Positions 23,921 to 32,747 of a stretch of 32,747 bases of DNA are shown here, piece by piece; the stretch's first letter is position 1, and every line of letters starts with the position of its first letter. Below the pieces are notes generated by a model that was not told where the DNA came from, did not search any database, and saw only the letters and a program-made list of their open reading frames with translations. This DNA comes from Xanthobacter sp. NM-59 (GTDB lineage: Bacteria; Pseudomonadota; Alphaproteobacteria; Rhizobiales; Xanthobacteraceae). The stretch covers positions 1 to 32,747 of the forward strand of contig NZ_JACBFQ010000019.1 of assembly GCF_021401125.1 (NCBI RefSeq). The letters run 5' to 3'. The translations under genes and the position numbers were made by a program.

Positions 23921-25456
23921 ATGGCGATGACCCCCAAGCTCGAGTTCCGGCAAAGCCAATCGCTGGTGATGACGCCGCAGCTCATGCAGGCCATCAAGCT
24001 GCTGCAGCTCTCCAACATGGAGCTGGTGGCCTATGTGGAGGCCGAGCTGGAGCGCAACCCGCTGCTGGAACGCGCGAGCGAGGATGGGGGCCCCGCCGAA
24101 AGCCCGGAGATCGAGGCACCCGAGCCGCCGGCCGGCGACCGCGACGCCCAGTCCGGGGACTGGATGGAAAAGGATATGGAGCCGAGCCGGGCGGAAATGG
24201 AAACCCGGCTGGACACCGATCTCGGCAACGTCTTTCCCGACGACGCCCCGGCGGACCGTGCCGCGCCCACCTCCTCGTCGAGCCCTTCCTCCTCCACCAC
24301 CGAATGGGGCGGTGGCGAGCGCGGCGAGGATTACAATCCCGAAGCCTTCCTCACCGCCGAAACCACCCTGGCGGACCACCTGGAAGCCCAGCTTGCGGTG
24401 GCGGAGACCGATCCGGCGCGCCGGCTCATCGGCATGCACCTCATCGGCCTCATCGACGAGACCGGCTATTTCAGCGGCGATCTCGACCAGGTGGCCGAGC
24501 AGCTCGCCGCCAGCCGGGAGGAAGTGGAGGACGTGCTCAAGCTCATCCAGGGCTTCGAGCCCACCGGGGTCGGCGCGCGCACCCTGGCCGAATGCCTCGC
24601 CCTCCAGCTCAAGGAGCGCGACCGCTACGATCCCGCCATGCAGGCGCTGGTGGAAAACCTGGAACTGCTCGCCAAGCATGACCGCAACGCCCTGAAGCGC
24701 GTGTGCGGGGTGGATGCCGCCGACATCGCCGACATGATCGCCGAGATCCGCCGGCTCGATCCCAAGCCGGGCCTCGCCTTCGGATCGGGCGTGGTGCACC
24801 CGCTTGTGCCGGACGTCTATGTGCGCCCCGGCCCCGACGGCGCCTGGCTGGTGGAGCTGAATTCCGAAACCCTGCCGCGCGTGCTGGTGAACCAGACCTA
24901 TCACGCCACCGTCGCCAAGGTGGCCAAGTCCGCCGAGGACAAGAGCTTCCTCGCCGAGTGCCTGCAGAATGCGAGCTGGCTGACCCGCTCCCTGGACCAG
25001 CGCGCCCGCACCATCCTGAAGGTGGCGAGCGAGATCGTGCGCCAGCAGGACGCCTTTTTGCTGCACGGCGTGCGCCATCTGCGGCCGCTGAACCTGCGCA
25101 CGGTGGCCGATGCCATCGGCATGCACGAATCCACCGTCTCGCGGGTGACCTCCAACAAATACATCGCCACCCCGCGCGGGGTGGTGGAGATGAAGTTCTT
25201 CTTCTCCTCGGCCATTTCCGCGTCCGGCGGCGGCGAGGCCCATTCGGCGGAGGCGGTGCGCCATCGCATCAAGAGCCTGATCGACGCCGAGGCGCCCACC
25301 GACATCCTCTCCGACGACACGCTGGTGCAGAAGCTGAAGGAAGACGGCATCGACATCGCTCGCCGCACGGTGGCCAAGTATCGGGAGGGCATGAACATCC
25401 CCTCCTCGGTCCAGCGCCGGCGCGAAAAGATGGCCCTGCGCAGCGAGGCAAGCTGA
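23921..25456 (+). CDS. rpoN: RNA polymerase sigma-54 factor RpoN
   Basis: Alternative sigma factor that recognises -24/-12 promoters and needs activators such as NifA. 511 residues. Region I is the Gln/Leu-rich activator-interaction part, with LEFRQSQSLVMTPQLMQAIK. It is followed by an acidic Ser/Thr-rich region II (about 60-130), the core-binding region, a helix-turn-helix (TVADAIGMHESTVSRVTSNK) and the RpoN box ARRTVAKYREGM near the C-terminus, which contacts the -24 element. GAGGAGG-type site upstream of the ATG. It directly follows lptB, a common order, and would read the nifH and fdxN promoters found in this window. Confidence 0.97.
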   Translation: MAMTPKLEFRQSQSLVMTPQLMQAIKLLQLSNMELVAYVEAELERNPLLERASEDGGPAESPEIEAPEPPAGDRDAQSGDWMEKDMEPSRAEMETRLDTDLGNVFPDDAPADRAAPTSSSSPSSSTTEWGGGERGEDYNPEAFLTAETTLADHLEAQLAVAETDPARRLIGMHLIGLIDETGYFSGDLDQVAEQLAASREEVEDVLKLIQGFEPTGVGARTLAECLALQLKERDRYDPAMQALVENLELLAKHDRNALKRVCGVDAADIADMIAEIRRLDPKPGLAFGSGVVHPLVPDVYVRPGPDGAWLVELNSETLPRVLVNQTYHATVAKVAKSAEDKSFLAECLQNASWLTRSLDQRARTILKVASEIVRQQDAFLLHGVRHLRPLNLRTVADAIGMHESTVSRVTSNKYIATPRGVVEMKFFFSSAISASGGGEAHSAEAVRHRIKSLIDAEAPTDILSDDTLVQKLKEDGIDIARRTVAKYREGMNIPSSVQRRREKMALRSEAS

Positions 25457-25825
25457 GCGCGGATCGCGCATCGCATTGAACCTCACGCCGCGCTTTGTGG
25501 TGGGGCTGGGCCTTCGCCACCCGCCGCGCCCGTGCTCCTCAAATCGCGCGCCGATGCGGGCAATCCAGATCGGCATTTCCACCGCGTCTTCGAGCGAAGT
25601 GGACACCGGCTGGCTCGGCGCAAACACCGCGGCCCCATGAGCTGGAGTGCGTCCCCGGTCCCGCGAAACACGGAAATGCTCGAGCCCGTGACGCCCTGCA
25701 CACTTGAGCGCCAAGCGGATTTCGACGAGGGACCCGGGCGGCGAGCGCAGGTCTCAAGCGGCGCCCGCGGCTTCCGCCTGAACGCAGCCCATAGCCCGCC
25801 CCGCCTGCGCCCCGGACAGCGTCCC
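25457..25825. other. Intergenic region after rpoN
   Basis: 369 bases between the convergent rpoN and peptide transporter genes. Open frames give no known protein, and there is no trace of hpf (ribosome hibernation factor) or ptsN, which often follow rpoN. A small stem, GCGCG-GAT-CGCGC, lies near 25458; no T-tailed terminator was seen. Confidence 0.5.
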
Positions 25826-27289
25826 TCAGTGGTGCGCCCCGAGGCGCCGCATCACGGGCAGCAGAGCCAGGAAGACCACGGCCGCGCCGAGGCCGAGCAG
25901 CGCCACCTTCATGTAGACGCCCGCCACCGCGGCCGCATAGGCGGCCATGCTTGCGGCCGCGCCCTCGGGCACGGTGGCGATGGAACCGATCCAGCCCGCC
26001 GCATAGGCGCCGAAGGAGGTGGAGAGGAACCACGCGCCGAACATCAGCCCCGTCAGGCTCGGCGGCGACAGCGCCGAGATCATGGACAGCCCCACCGGCG
26101 ACAGCGACAATTCCCCCGCCGTGAGCAGGAACAGGCCGCCCAGGACCCAGAGCATGGAGGCCGGCTCCCCGGTGACGCTCGCCCGCCACGCGCCGATGGC
26201 GATGAGGCTGAAGGCCAGCCCGGCCAGCAGGATGCCCATGAAGAACTTGAGGCCGGTGGAAGGCTCCCGCCCCCGGGCGCCCAACGCCCCCCACAGGCGG
26301 GCGAACAGCGGCGCCAGCACCAAGATGAGGAAGGGGTTCACCGATGTGAACATGGCGGTGGGCACCTCATAGCCCAGAATGTGCCGGTCTATGGCACGGT
26401 CTACCAGCAGCAGCACCGGCCCGTCCTTCTGCTTGAAGAGCGCCCAGAAGAAGCTGGCGAACAGCACATAGACCAGGATCGCCACCAGGTGCCGGCGGTA
26501 TTCCGGCTCGGCCGTGAAGGCACGATACACCACATAGGCATAGGTGAGGCCGCCACCCACCAGCATCATGGTCTTGGCGCCGTCGGGCACGGCCAGAAGC
26601 CAGGTCATCACCGGCACGGCCACCAGGGCCGCCACCACCACCGGCAGCACCAGCTTCGGCCGGCGACACGCCATGGTCGCGGGCGCGTAATGACGCGTGC
26701 CGGCGACGAACACCACGAGGCCGATGGCCATGCCCACGGCCGCGAGCCCAAAGCCCAGGTGCCAGTCGATCTTCTGGCCCACATAGCCGACGATCAGCGT
26801 CGCCAGCAGCGCCCCCACATTGATGCCCATGTAGAACAGGGTATAGCCGCCATCCCGCCGCACATCATCGGGCCCATAGAGCTGGCCCACCACCGCCGAC
26901 ACCGACGATTTGAAGAAGCCGGTGCCGATGACAATGAAGGCCATGCCCAGAAACAGGCTGTTCTCGGCGAACGGCGTCGCCAGCACGATATGGCCCACCA
27001 TGATGATGAGGCCGCCGATAATGATGGAAAGCCGGAACCCCAGCACCCGGTCCGCCAGCGCGCCGCCGATGATGGGAGTGAGGAAGACGAAGGCGGCATA
27101 GGCGCCATAGGTCAGGCTGGCGCGCGCATCACCGAAGCCCAGCACGTTCACCATGTAGAGCACGAGCAGCGCCTGCATGCCGTAGAAGGAGAAGCGCTCC
27201 CACATCTCCGCGGCGAACAGAAAATAAAGGCCGGTGGGCTGGCGCGTCTCCACGCCGGCCGCGCCGGCCCCGATGCTGGCAACGCTCAT
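25826..27289 (-). CDS. POT-family proton-dependent peptide transporter
   Basis: Inner-membrane symporter of the POT/PTR family (DtpA-like), importing di- and tripeptides with protons. 487 residues from the ATG at 27289, which has GGGGGAAG upstream; the longer frame to 27502 lacks such support. The POT motif E-x-x-E-R-F-x-Y-x-G appears as AEMWERFSFYGMQALLVLYM in helix 1. PIIGGALADRVLGFRLSIII and GPDDVRRDGGYTLFYMGINV with GALLATLIVGYVGQ follow, then FFWALFKQKDGP in the middle. Around a dozen hydrophobic segments are seen. Substrate specificity cannot be told. It is a single gene, convergent with rpoN. Confidence 0.9.
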   Translation of the reverse strand: MSVASIGAGAAGVETRQPTGLYFLFAAEMWERFSFYGMQALLVLYMVNVLGFGDARASLTYGAYAAFVFLTPIIGGALADRVLGFRLSIIIGGLIIMVGHIVLATPFAENSLFLGMAFIVIGTGFFKSSVSAVVGQLYGPDDVRRDGGYTLFYMGINVGALLATLIVGYVGQKIDWHLGFGLAAVGMAIGLVVFVAGTRHYAPATMACRRPKLVLPVVVAALVAVPVMTWLLAVPDGAKTMMLVGGGLTYAYVVYRAFTAEPEYRRHLVAILVYVLFASFFWALFKQKDGPVLLLVDRAIDRHILGYEVPTAMFTSVNPFLILVLAPLFARLWGALGARGREPSTGLKFFMGILLAGLAFSLIAIGAWRASVTGEPASMLWVLGGLFLLTAGELSLSPVGLSMISALSPPSLTGLMFGAWFLSTSFGAYAAGWIGSIATVPEGAAASMAAYAAAVAGVYMKVALLGLGAAVVFLALLPVMRRLGAHH

Positions 27290-27463
27290 GCTCTTCCCCC
27301 GCCGGAGCACGGCGAGGGAAACACGCCGCCTCCGCCCCCTGATGAAACCGGTCCCAGAGTAAGGCGGAACCGGCCGGGTCCAAGGGGGTCTTTGGGGCGA
27401 TCGGCCATCTTTTGCCGCGCCGTGATCTTTTCGCAGCGGCAGCCTCTCTTGCCCGGCATGGAG

Positions 27464-27492
27464 GTGGCCCGCGCCGATTACGGGCGGGCCAC
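27464..27492 (-). terminator. Hairpin after ohr
   Basis: GTGGCCCGC and GCGGGCCAC form a perfect 9-bp stem with an 11-base loop, beginning seven bases after the ohr stop. No T-run follows on the minus strand. Confidence 0.48.
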
Positions 27493-27498
27493 CGGCAG

Positions 27499-27927
27499 TC
27501 ACACCAGGCTAAGGGCCACGTTCACGTTGCCGCGGGTGGCGTTGGAATAGGGGCACACGAAGTGCGCCTTCTCGATGAGGGTCTGAGCCGCCTCCTTCTC
27601 AACCCCCGGCAGGTCGATAGCGAGGGCGATATCCAGGCCAAAGCCGCCGTCCGAGCGGGGGCCGATGCCCACGGTGGCGGTCACAGTCGCGTCGGCCGGG
27701 ACCTTCACCCCGCCGCCCTGCGCGGCAACGAACTTCATGGCGCCAAGGAAACACGCCGCATAGCCGGTAGCGAAGAGCTGCTCGGGGTTCACCCCCTCCC
27801 CGCCGGGGCCGCCCAGCTCCTTGGGCACCACCAGCTTCACATCCAGATTGCCATCGAGGGTGCCGGAACGGCCATCGCGGCCACCGGTGGCACGGGCGGA
27901 GGTGCGGTAGAGAACATTCACGGACAT
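27499..27927 (-). CDS. ohr: Organic hydroperoxide resistance protein Ohr
   Basis: OsmC/Ohr-family thiol peroxidase that reduces organic and fatty-acid hydroperoxides. 142 residues from the ATG at 27927, which has AGGAAG at good spacing. The catalytic cysteine pair is C59 (ATGYAACFLGAMKFVA) and C125 (KAHFVCPYSNATRGN), in the Ohr-type positions, separated by 65 residues. The N-terminal start MSVNVLYRTSARATGGRDG is typical of Ohr rather than OsmC. It is divergent from ohrR, and an inverted-repeat operator lies 47 bases upstream of its start codon. Confidence 0.95.
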   Translation of the reverse strand: MSVNVLYRTSARATGGRDGRSGTLDGNLDVKLVVPKELGGPGGEGVNPEQLFATGYAACFLGAMKFVAAQGGGVKVPADATVTATVGIGPRSDGGFGLDIALAIDLPGVEKEAAQTLIEKAHFVCPYSNATRGNVNVALSLV

Positions 27928-27967
27928 GGGGACTTCCTTTCTTGAACCAGGGGTCATGGGGTTAAAT

Positions 27968-27988
27968 GCGCTTACGATTAAATCGTGC
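27968..27988. promoter_or_regulatory. OhrR operator 1 (ohr side)
   Basis: The core is the inverted repeat ACGAT-TAA-ATCGT (27974-27986). With flanks, the 21-base block recurs at 28022-28042 with only four differences. Inferred to be the site where OhrR represses ohr. Confidence 0.68.
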
Positions 27989-28021
27989 ACGATATATCTC
28001 GCCGCCGAGACGGCATGTCAA

Positions 28022-28042
28022 GCGCTTGCGATTAGATCGCGC
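28022..28042. promoter_or_regulatory. OhrR operator 2 (ohrR side)
   Basis: The core is GCGAT-TAG-ATCGC (28028-28040), the second copy of the same block, 54 bases from the first and 50 bases before the ohrR start codon. It probably allows OhrR to repress its own gene. Confidence 0.68.
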
Positions 28043-28092
28043 GATAATTATTTTGCCGAAGACCCGGTTCCCGGCCCGAACGGAGCCCCTCC

Positions 28093-28575
28093 ATGACCAA
28101 ACCGCCACCGCCCAGCGAGCCCCTGCGCCCGCGCCTCGACCAGCTTCTGTGTTTCGCCATCTATGCGGCGGGCCATGCCTTCAACCGCGTTTACAAGCCC
28201 TTGCTCGACGCCATCGGCCTCACCTATCCGCAATATCTCGTGATGCTGGCGCTATGGGAGCAGGACGGCGAGACCGTGGGTGCCCTTGGCGCGCGCCTCT
28301 CCCTTGAATCGAGCACTCTCACCCCGCTTTTGAAGCGGCTGGAAGCCATGGGGCATCTCACCCGCGCCCGCGACACGCGGGACGAGCGCGTGGTGCGCGT
28401 GCGACTCACGCCACAAGGGCAAGCGTTGCGCGAGAAGGCGCAGAGCATTCCGGCGTGCATTCTCGACGCCACCGGCCTCGCTTTGCCGGATCTCGCCCGC
28501 CTGCAGCAGGACATCACGGCCCTCACCGCCCATCTGGAGCAGGCGAGCCTGGTCGCCGGTGACGGCAGGAGCTGA
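28093..28575 (+). CDS. ohrR: MarR-family organic peroxide sensor OhrR
   Basis: Dimeric winged-helix repressor that releases DNA when a reactive cysteine is oxidised by organic hydroperoxides. 160 residues. The sensing cysteine is C20 in LDQLLCFAIYAAGHAFNRVY, the conserved OhrR position, and the downstream tyrosines (Y24, Y34) that usually hydrogen-bond to it are present. A second cysteine, C122, suggests the two-cysteine type, as in Xanthomonas OhrR (C22/C127), where a disulfide forms. HTH and wing: GALGARLSLESSTLTPLLKR, RARDTRDERVVRVRLTPQG. Divergent from ohr, with an operator for each gene in between. Confidence 0.93.
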   Translation: MTKPPPPSEPLRPRLDQLLCFAIYAAGHAFNRVYKPLLDAIGLTYPQYLVMLALWEQDGETVGALGARLSLESSTLTPLLKRLEAMGHLTRARDTRDERVVRVRLTPQGQALREKAQSIPACILDATGLALPDLARLQQDITALTAHLEQASLVAGDGRS

Positions 28576-28915
28576 TCTCACACACCTCTTGGCCTTGCCC
28601 ACCAAGCCCCCGGCATGCGGCACAATGCCGTTCGGCGGGGGCGCGGGGCGGATTTTCCCGCAAAGGTCTGCGTGTCGCCGCGCGGCGCGTCTTGCTTATG
28701 CCGCGATTCCAGCTATATTTGCGCCAGTCCCCACATGGGGATGCCTCAGCGCCATCGCAGTCGAAGGTGATGAGAGTGGGTCCCCGCGGGGGTCCGCTCC
28801 GTTTCTGTTTATCCGGGCTTTCCCGGTCTTCGATCGCAGACGCTCCGGCCCTTGAATTGAGACCCGGCGGCGTGCGCTTTCGACCAGCCCGTCCGCCCAG
28901 CCGTCCCGGAGGGAC
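28576..28915. other. rimP operon leader region
   Basis: 340 bases without a credible gene. After the promoter at 28692-28719 comes a leader of about 190 nucleotides with short inverted repeats (CCCCACATGGGG, GGTCCCCGCGGGGGTCC, CCGGGCTTTCCCGG). No tRNA-fMet gene is found, unlike the E. coli metY-rimP-nusA arrangement. Confidence 0.5.
28692..28719 (+). promoter_or_regulatory. Sigma-70-type promoter of rimP-nusA-ylxR-infB
   Basis: TTGCTT and TATATT, 16 bases apart, match four of six and five of six consensus bases. It is the best promoter-like pair upstream of rimP; transcription would start near 28726. Confidence 0.55.
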
Positions 28916-29731
28916 ATGACCGACACCCGCCTCGAGCGCGACGACCCGAACGAACCGCGCCTCATCACCGAAACCGGAGTGGCCGCCCGCGTGGCCGCCA
29001 TCGCCGATGGCGTGCTTGGCGCGCTCGGCTTCCGCCTGGTGCGCGTGAAGGTGACCAATCGCGACGGCGGCACCGTGCAGATCATGGCCGAGCGTCCCGA
29101 CGGCTCCATGACCATCGACGATTGCGAGGCCGCCTCCCGCGCCCTCTCCCCGGTTCTGGACGTGGAGGACCCGGTCGCGGGCGCCTACCGCCTGGAACTC
29201 TCTTCCCCCGGCATCGACCGCCCGCTGGTGCGCGCTTCGGATTTCGAGCGCTGGGCCGGGCATGAAGTGAAGGTGGAGATGAGCGTGCCGGTTGCCGGCC
29301 GCAAGCGCTTCCGTGGCCACCTGGTGGGCACCGAGGGTGACTCCGCCGTGGTGCGCCGCGATGACGCGCGCGCCGACGAGGAAGCCACCGTCCTGCTGCC
29401 CATGGGCGACATCCACGACGCGAAGCTGGTTCTGACCGACGCCCTCATCACCGCCGCCCTGCGTGCCGCCAAGGCCGCCGGCGCCGAGCTGGACGAGGAC
29501 GAGGAAGCCTTCCTGGAAGGCGAAGGCGGCGAGATCGCCAACGACAATCTGGCGGACGACAACGCGCCTGCCGCGCCAACCCGCAAGCCGGTGGCCAACA
29601 AGGCCGCCACGGGCAAGGTCGCCGGCAAGAAGGCCAAGAACAGCGCGACCGGCAAGAAGCCGTCCAAGAAGAAGTCGAACGCCAAGAAATCCAATTTCGA
29701 GATCATCAGCACCGTGAAGGAGACGCACTGA
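28916..29731 (+). CDS. rimP: Ribosome maturation factor RimP
   Basis: Cytoplasmic factor needed to mature the 30S subunit. 271 residues, longer than E. coli RimP (150) because of a C-terminal extension. The N-terminal domain has [20 protein letters not shown] and [20 protein letters not shown]; the middle has [20 protein letters not shown], the family signature. The tail (about residues 185-271) is acidic, then very Lys-rich ([14 protein letters not shown]), probably unstructured and RNA-binding; this is common in alphaproteobacteria. CGGAGGGAC precedes the ATG. The stop overlaps the nusA start (TGATG). Confidence 0.92.
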   Translation: MTDTRLERDDPNEPRLITETGVAARVAAIADGVLGALGFRLVRVKVTNRDGGTVQIMAERPDGSMTIDDCEAASRALSPVLDVEDPVAGAYRLELSSPGIDRPLVRASDFERWAGHEVKVEMSVPVAGRKRFRGHLVGTEGDSAVVRRDDARADEEATVLLPMGDIHDAKLVLTDALITAALRAAKAAGAELDEDEEAFLEGEGGEIANDNLADDNAPAAPTRKPVANKAATGKVAGKKAKNSATGKKPSKKKSNAKKSNFEIISTVKETH

Positions 29732-31338
29732 TGGTGGCCGTCAGCGCAAACCGACTGGAGCTTCTGCAGATCGCCGACGCGGTCGCGCGGGAGAAGTCCA
29801 TCGACCGCTCCATCGTCATTGCCGCCATGGAGGATGCCATCGCCAAGGCCGCGCGCTCGCGCTACGGCCAGGAGACGGACATCCACGCGGACATCAATCC
29901 GCGCACCGGCGAACTGCGCCTCGCCCGCCACCTGCTGGTGGTGGACGACGTGGAGAACCCGGCCACCGAGATCACGCTGGACAGCGCGCGCCGTCACAAT
30001 CCCGTGGCCCAGGTGGGCGACACCATCGCCGACACCCTGCCCCCCTTCGACTTCGGCCGCATTGCCGCGCAGAGCGCCAAGCAGGTCATCGTGCAGAAGG
30101 TGCGCGAGGCGGAGCGCGACCGGCAGTATGACGAATACAAGGACCGCATCGGCGAGGTGGTGAACGGCCTCGTCAAGCGCGTGGAATACGGCAACGTGGT
30201 GGTCGATCTCGGCCGTGGCGAGGGCATCCTGCGCCGCGACGAGCTGCTGCCGCGCGAGACCGTGAAGACTGGCGACCGCATCCGCGCCTACATCTACGAC
30301 GTGCGCCGCGAGCCGCGCGGCCCGCAGATCTTCCTCTCCCGCACCCATCCGCAATTCATGGCGAAGCTGTTCGCCCAGGAAGTGCCGGAGATCTATGACG
30401 GCGTGGTGGAGATCAAGGCGGTGGCTCGCGATCCCGGCTCCCGCGCCAAGATCGCCGTCATCTCCCGAGATTCTTCCGTCGATCCGGTCGGCGCCTGCGT
30501 CGGTATGCGCGGTTCGCGCGTGCAGGCGGTGGTGAACGAGCTGCAGGGCGAGAAGATCGACATCATCCCCTGGAACCCGGACATCGCCACCTTCATCGTG
30601 AACGCTTTGGCCCCCGCCGAGGTGGTCAAGGTGGTGCTCGACGAAGAGCGTGAGCGCATCGAGGTGGTGGTGCCCGACGCCCAGCTGTCGCTGGCCATCG
30701 GCCGCCGTGGCCAGAATGTGCGCCTCGCCACCCAGCTCACCGGCTGGGACATCGACATCATGACCGAGCAGGAAGAGAGCGAGCGGCGGCAGAAGGAATT
30801 CGCCGAGCGCACCAAGATGTTCTCCGAAGCGCTCGACCTGGATGAGATGATGGGCCAGCTGCTTGCCTCCGAAGGCTTCGCCTCGGTGGAAGAGATTGCC
30901 TACGTGCCACTTTCGGAGCTCGCCTCCATCGAGGGCTTCGACGAGGATACCGCCGCCGAGCTCCAGGCCCGCGCCCAGAAGCATCTGGCCGAAGTGGAGG
31001 AAGCCCTCGACAACCGCCGCAAGGAGCTCGGTGTCGAGGACGACCTGAAGCCGTTGCCGGGCGTGACGTCCAAGATGCTGGTGGCGTTCGGCGAGAACGA
31101 CATCAAGACGGTGGAGGATCTGGCCGGCTGCGCCACGGATGACCTCATTGGCTGGTCCGAGCGCAAGGACGGCGAGACCATCCGCCATGCCGGCGCCCTC
31201 GACGGCTTCGAGTTCTCCCGTGAGGATGCCGAGCAGCTCATTATGCATGCCCGTGTCGCCGCAGGCTGGATCAGCGCCGAGGAGGCCTCCGACGAGGCCG
31301 AAGAGGACGCTGACGCCACGCCCCCGGCCGGCGCCTGA
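29731..31338 (+). CDS. nusA: Transcription termination/antitermination factor NusA
   Basis: RNA polymerase-binding elongation factor involved in pausing, termination and rRNA antitermination. 535 residues. An N-terminal RNA polymerase-binding domain (about 1-130; [20 protein letters not shown]) is followed by S1 (about 135-200; [20 protein letters not shown]) and KH1/KH2 (about 205-345; [40 protein letters not shown]). C-terminal helix-hairpin-helix acidic repeats (about 370-510; [40 protein letters not shown]) complete the E. coli-like layout. The start overlaps rimP. Confidence 0.96.
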   Translation: MVAVSANRLELLQIADAVAREKSIDRSIVIAAMEDAIAKAARSRYGQETDIHADINPRTGELRLARHLLVVDDVENPATEITLDSARRHNPVAQVGDTIADTLPPFDFGRIAAQSAKQVIVQKVREAERDRQYDEYKDRIGEVVNGLVKRVEYGNVVVDLGRGEGILRRDELLPRETVKTGDRIRAYIYDVRREPRGPQIFLSRTHPQFMAKLFAQEVPEIYDGVVEIKAVARDPGSRAKIAVISRDSSVDPVGACVGMRGSRVQAVVNELQGEKIDIIPWNPDIATFIVNALAPAEVVKVVLDEERERIEVVVPDAQLSLAIGRRGQNVRLATQLTGWDIDIMTEQEESERRQKEFAERTKMFSEALDLDEMMGQLLASEGFASVEEIAYVPLSELASIEGFDEDTAAELQARAQKHLAEVEEALDNRRKELGVEDDLKPLPGVTSKMLVAFGENDIKTVEDLAGCATDDLIGWSERKDGETIRHAGALDGFEFSREDAEQLIMHARVAAGWISAEEASDEAEEDADATPPAGA

Positions 31339-31359
31339 GAGCAAAGGAGATGACCCGCA

Positions 31360-32193
31360 GTGCTTGCAGAAATGGTCGAGGTGGAGACGGACGAGGGACC
31401 GCGCGGGCTGAGCTCGCCGCGGGCGCCTTTGTCGCGCCTGTGCCTGGCCACGCGGCAGGTCACGCCGGTCTCACAGATGCTACGCTTCGTGGTGGGGCCG
31501 GACGGACAGATCGTCCCTGACCTCACCCGGAAGCTCCCGGGACGCGGCGCGTGGGTTCGAGCCACACGCGCCGACCTGGAAACCGCGTTGAAGCGCAAGG
31601 CCTTCGGCCGCGCGTTCAAAGGCAAGGGCACGCCCACACCAGGCCTTGTGGCCCTGGTGGAAGGCCTGCTCGAAAAGGACACCCGCGCCAGCCTCTCGCT
31701 CGCCAACAAAGCGGGACGGGTGGTGACGGGCACCATGAAGGTGGAGCAAGCGCTCGCCTCCGGCTCGGTCGCAGTGCTCGTGCACGCCTCCGATGCGAGC
31801 CCCGATGGCGTTCGCAAACTCGATGCCCACGCCCGCCAGGCGGCCGCCTCCGGCTCGCGGGTTGCGGACATCGTCAATTCCCTGCCCGGCGTTGATTTGG
31901 ACTTGGCGTTGGGGCGGTCAAATGTGGTACATGCGGCCCTGCTTGCGCATCCGACGACAGCGGGATTTCTCGCGCGCTGCCGCAAGCTCGAACGCTGGCG
32001 GACGGGGATCCCCGCCGGCGACGAGCGCGGGGCGCCCGTGAGCGGGGGCCGTGAAACACAGGTTTCTCAAGAAACCCCGGTTTCTGACGCTCTGGTTTCC
32101 GAGGCTCTGATTTCCTCAGGCGATCACCAGAGTGGCGAAGACAAGGACAGCAGCCGAGCGCCCGGCCGGATGCAAGGAACGGATACGGAATGA
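31360..32193 (+). CDS. YlxR-L7Ae-like RNA-binding protein
   Basis: 277 residues. The GTG at 31360 has GGAG ten bases upstream; the next in-frame ATG (31372) is too far from it. Residues about 20-95 are a YlxR/DUF448 domain: [20 protein letters not shown], then [20 protein letters not shown] and [12 protein letters not shown]. Residues about 110-205 resemble the L7Ae/YlxQ-type RNA-binding fold: [20 protein letters not shown] and [20 protein letters not shown]. The two, separate genes in Firmicutes (ylxR-ylxQ), are fused here, as is usual in alphaproteobacteria. A low-complexity Ser/Glu tail follows. The stop overlaps the infB start. Confidence 0.88.
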   Translation: MLAEMVEVETDEGPRGLSSPRAPLSRLCLATRQVTPVSQMLRFVVGPDGQIVPDLTRKLPGRGAWVRATRADLETALKRKAFGRAFKGKGTPTPGLVALVEGLLEKDTRASLSLANKAGRVVTGTMKVEQALASGSVAVLVHASDASPDGVRKLDAHARQAAASGSRVADIVNSLPGVDLDLALGRSNVVHAALLAHPTTAGFLARCRKLERWRTGIPAGDERGAPVSGGRETQVSQETPVSDALVSEALISSGDHQSGEDKDSSRAPGRMQGTDTE

Positions 32194-32747
32194 ACGATAC
32201 GAAGACACCCGGCGACAAGACGCTCCACCCCGCCTCCGGCAGCAAGACGCTCACCCTGAAGCGCCCGGTGGAACAGGGCACTGTGCGCCAGAGCTTCAGC
32301 CACGGCCGCTCCAAGGCGGTCGTGGTGGAGAAGGTGAAGCGCCGCGTCATCCCTGGTGAGACGGCCCAGCCCGCGGCTGCCGCCCCGGCGGCGCCGGCCG
32401 CCCCCGCGCGCCCTGCGGCAGCGCCCGCCGCGCCGGTCACTGCCACTCCGGCTCCCGCCGCCGCATCCCCGGCCGCGCCGCAGGCGAAGGCCCCGGCGGC
32501 ACCCGCGCCCGCCGCGCCGGCGCCGGTCGCTCCCGTTCAGGCTGAGGCACCCGTGTCAGCGCCTGTCGCCGCACCCGAGCCCGTCGCGGCCCCGGTGGCG
32601 GCGACCCCGGCTCCCGCCGCACCGCAGGCGCCTGCTCCTGAGGCTCCCAACACGCCCGCTCCAGCGGCCCCGGCCGAGGCCAAGGCTCCTGCCGCCCCGC
32701 AGGCCGCAGCGCCGGCCGAGGCCCCCAAGGCCGCGGCGACGCCGGCT
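32190..32747 (+). CDS. infB: Translation initiation factor IF-2, N-terminal part
   Basis: IF-2 is the GTPase that places initiator tRNA on the ribosome. Only 186 codons are inside the window, and the gene continues past the right edge. The start [20 protein letters not shown], followed by [20 protein letters not shown] and [16 protein letters not shown], is the typical alphaproteobacterial IF-2 opening. The Ala/Pro-rich spacer that follows is also typical. The ATG overlaps the stop of the ylxR-like gene (ATGA). No GTPase domain is visible yet. Confidence 0.93.
   Translation, partial: MNDTKTPGDKTLHPASGSKTLTLKRPVEQGTVRQSFSHGRSKAVVVEKVKRRVIPGETAQPAAAAPAAPAAPARPAAAPAAPVTATPAPAAASPAAPQAKAPAAPAPAAPAPVAPVQAEAPVSAPVAAPEPVAAPVAATPAPAAPQAPAPEAPNTPAPAAPAEAKAPAAPQAAAPAEAPKAAATPA

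Noticed and set aside
25483-25707. Short minus- and plus-strand frames after rpoN
   Set aside because: No recognisable domain, no ribosome site, and competing frames on both strands; no trace of Hpf or PtsN motifs.
28576-28915. Initiator tRNA gene upstream of rimP, as in E. coli
   Set aside because: No tRNA arms or T-loop GGTTCGA-type sequence could be found in the region.

Overview
The window (about 32.7 kb, GC-rich) reads as the chromosome of a nitrogen-fixing alphaproteobacterium of the Hyphomicrobiales. Gene content and protein style suggest Xanthobacteraceae (Xanthobacter/Azorhizobium-like); that placement is inference, not a database result. The signs are a rhizobial-type NifA with the C-X11-C-X19-C-X4-C motif, nif-type ferredoxin, RpoN next to lptCAB, a DnaA-domain-IV-like gene paired with a DUF6456 gene, and a rimP-nusA-ylxR-infB operon.

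Region 1 (1-9100, all minus strand) is nitrogen-fixation DNA. The 5' end of nifH leaves the left edge, behind a near-consensus sigma-54 promoter and two NifA upstream activating sequences (TGT-N10-ACA). Upstream lie sufS-sufD-sufC-sufB, fdxN and nifA, in reverse order of transcription (nifA -> fdxN -> sufBCDS -> nifH). fdxN has its own sigma-54-like promoter and two tandem NifA sites; a strong terminator separates it from nifA. A whole SUF Fe-S assembly set sitting between nifA-fdxN and nifH suggests that SUF supplies Fe-S clusters for nitrogenase here.

Region 2 (9188-16430) holds a membrane PAS-GGDEF-EAL protein (minus), then a plus-strand run: coaBC-dut (overlapping), an Rrf2-type regulator with cysK, a possible small antisense-oriented gene, and a DnaA-domain-IV-like gene coupled to a DUF6456 gene.

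Region 3 (16684-20857) holds ilvD, two minus-strand secreted cyanovirin-N homology (CVNH) proteins carrying two and three CVNH repeats, and a short RNase D.

Region 4 (21046-25456) is lptC-lptA-lptB-rpoN: the LPS export machinery followed by sigma-54, the factor that reads the nif promoters in region 1. The hpf/ptsN genes that often follow rpoN are absent.

Region 5 (25826-28575) holds a POT-family peptide transporter (minus) and the divergent ohr/ohrR pair with two matching inverted-repeat operators.

Region 6 (28692-32747) is the rimP-nusA-ylxR-infB operon, with infB cut by the right edge. No tRNA, rRNA, CRISPR array, insertion sequence or phage gene was seen.
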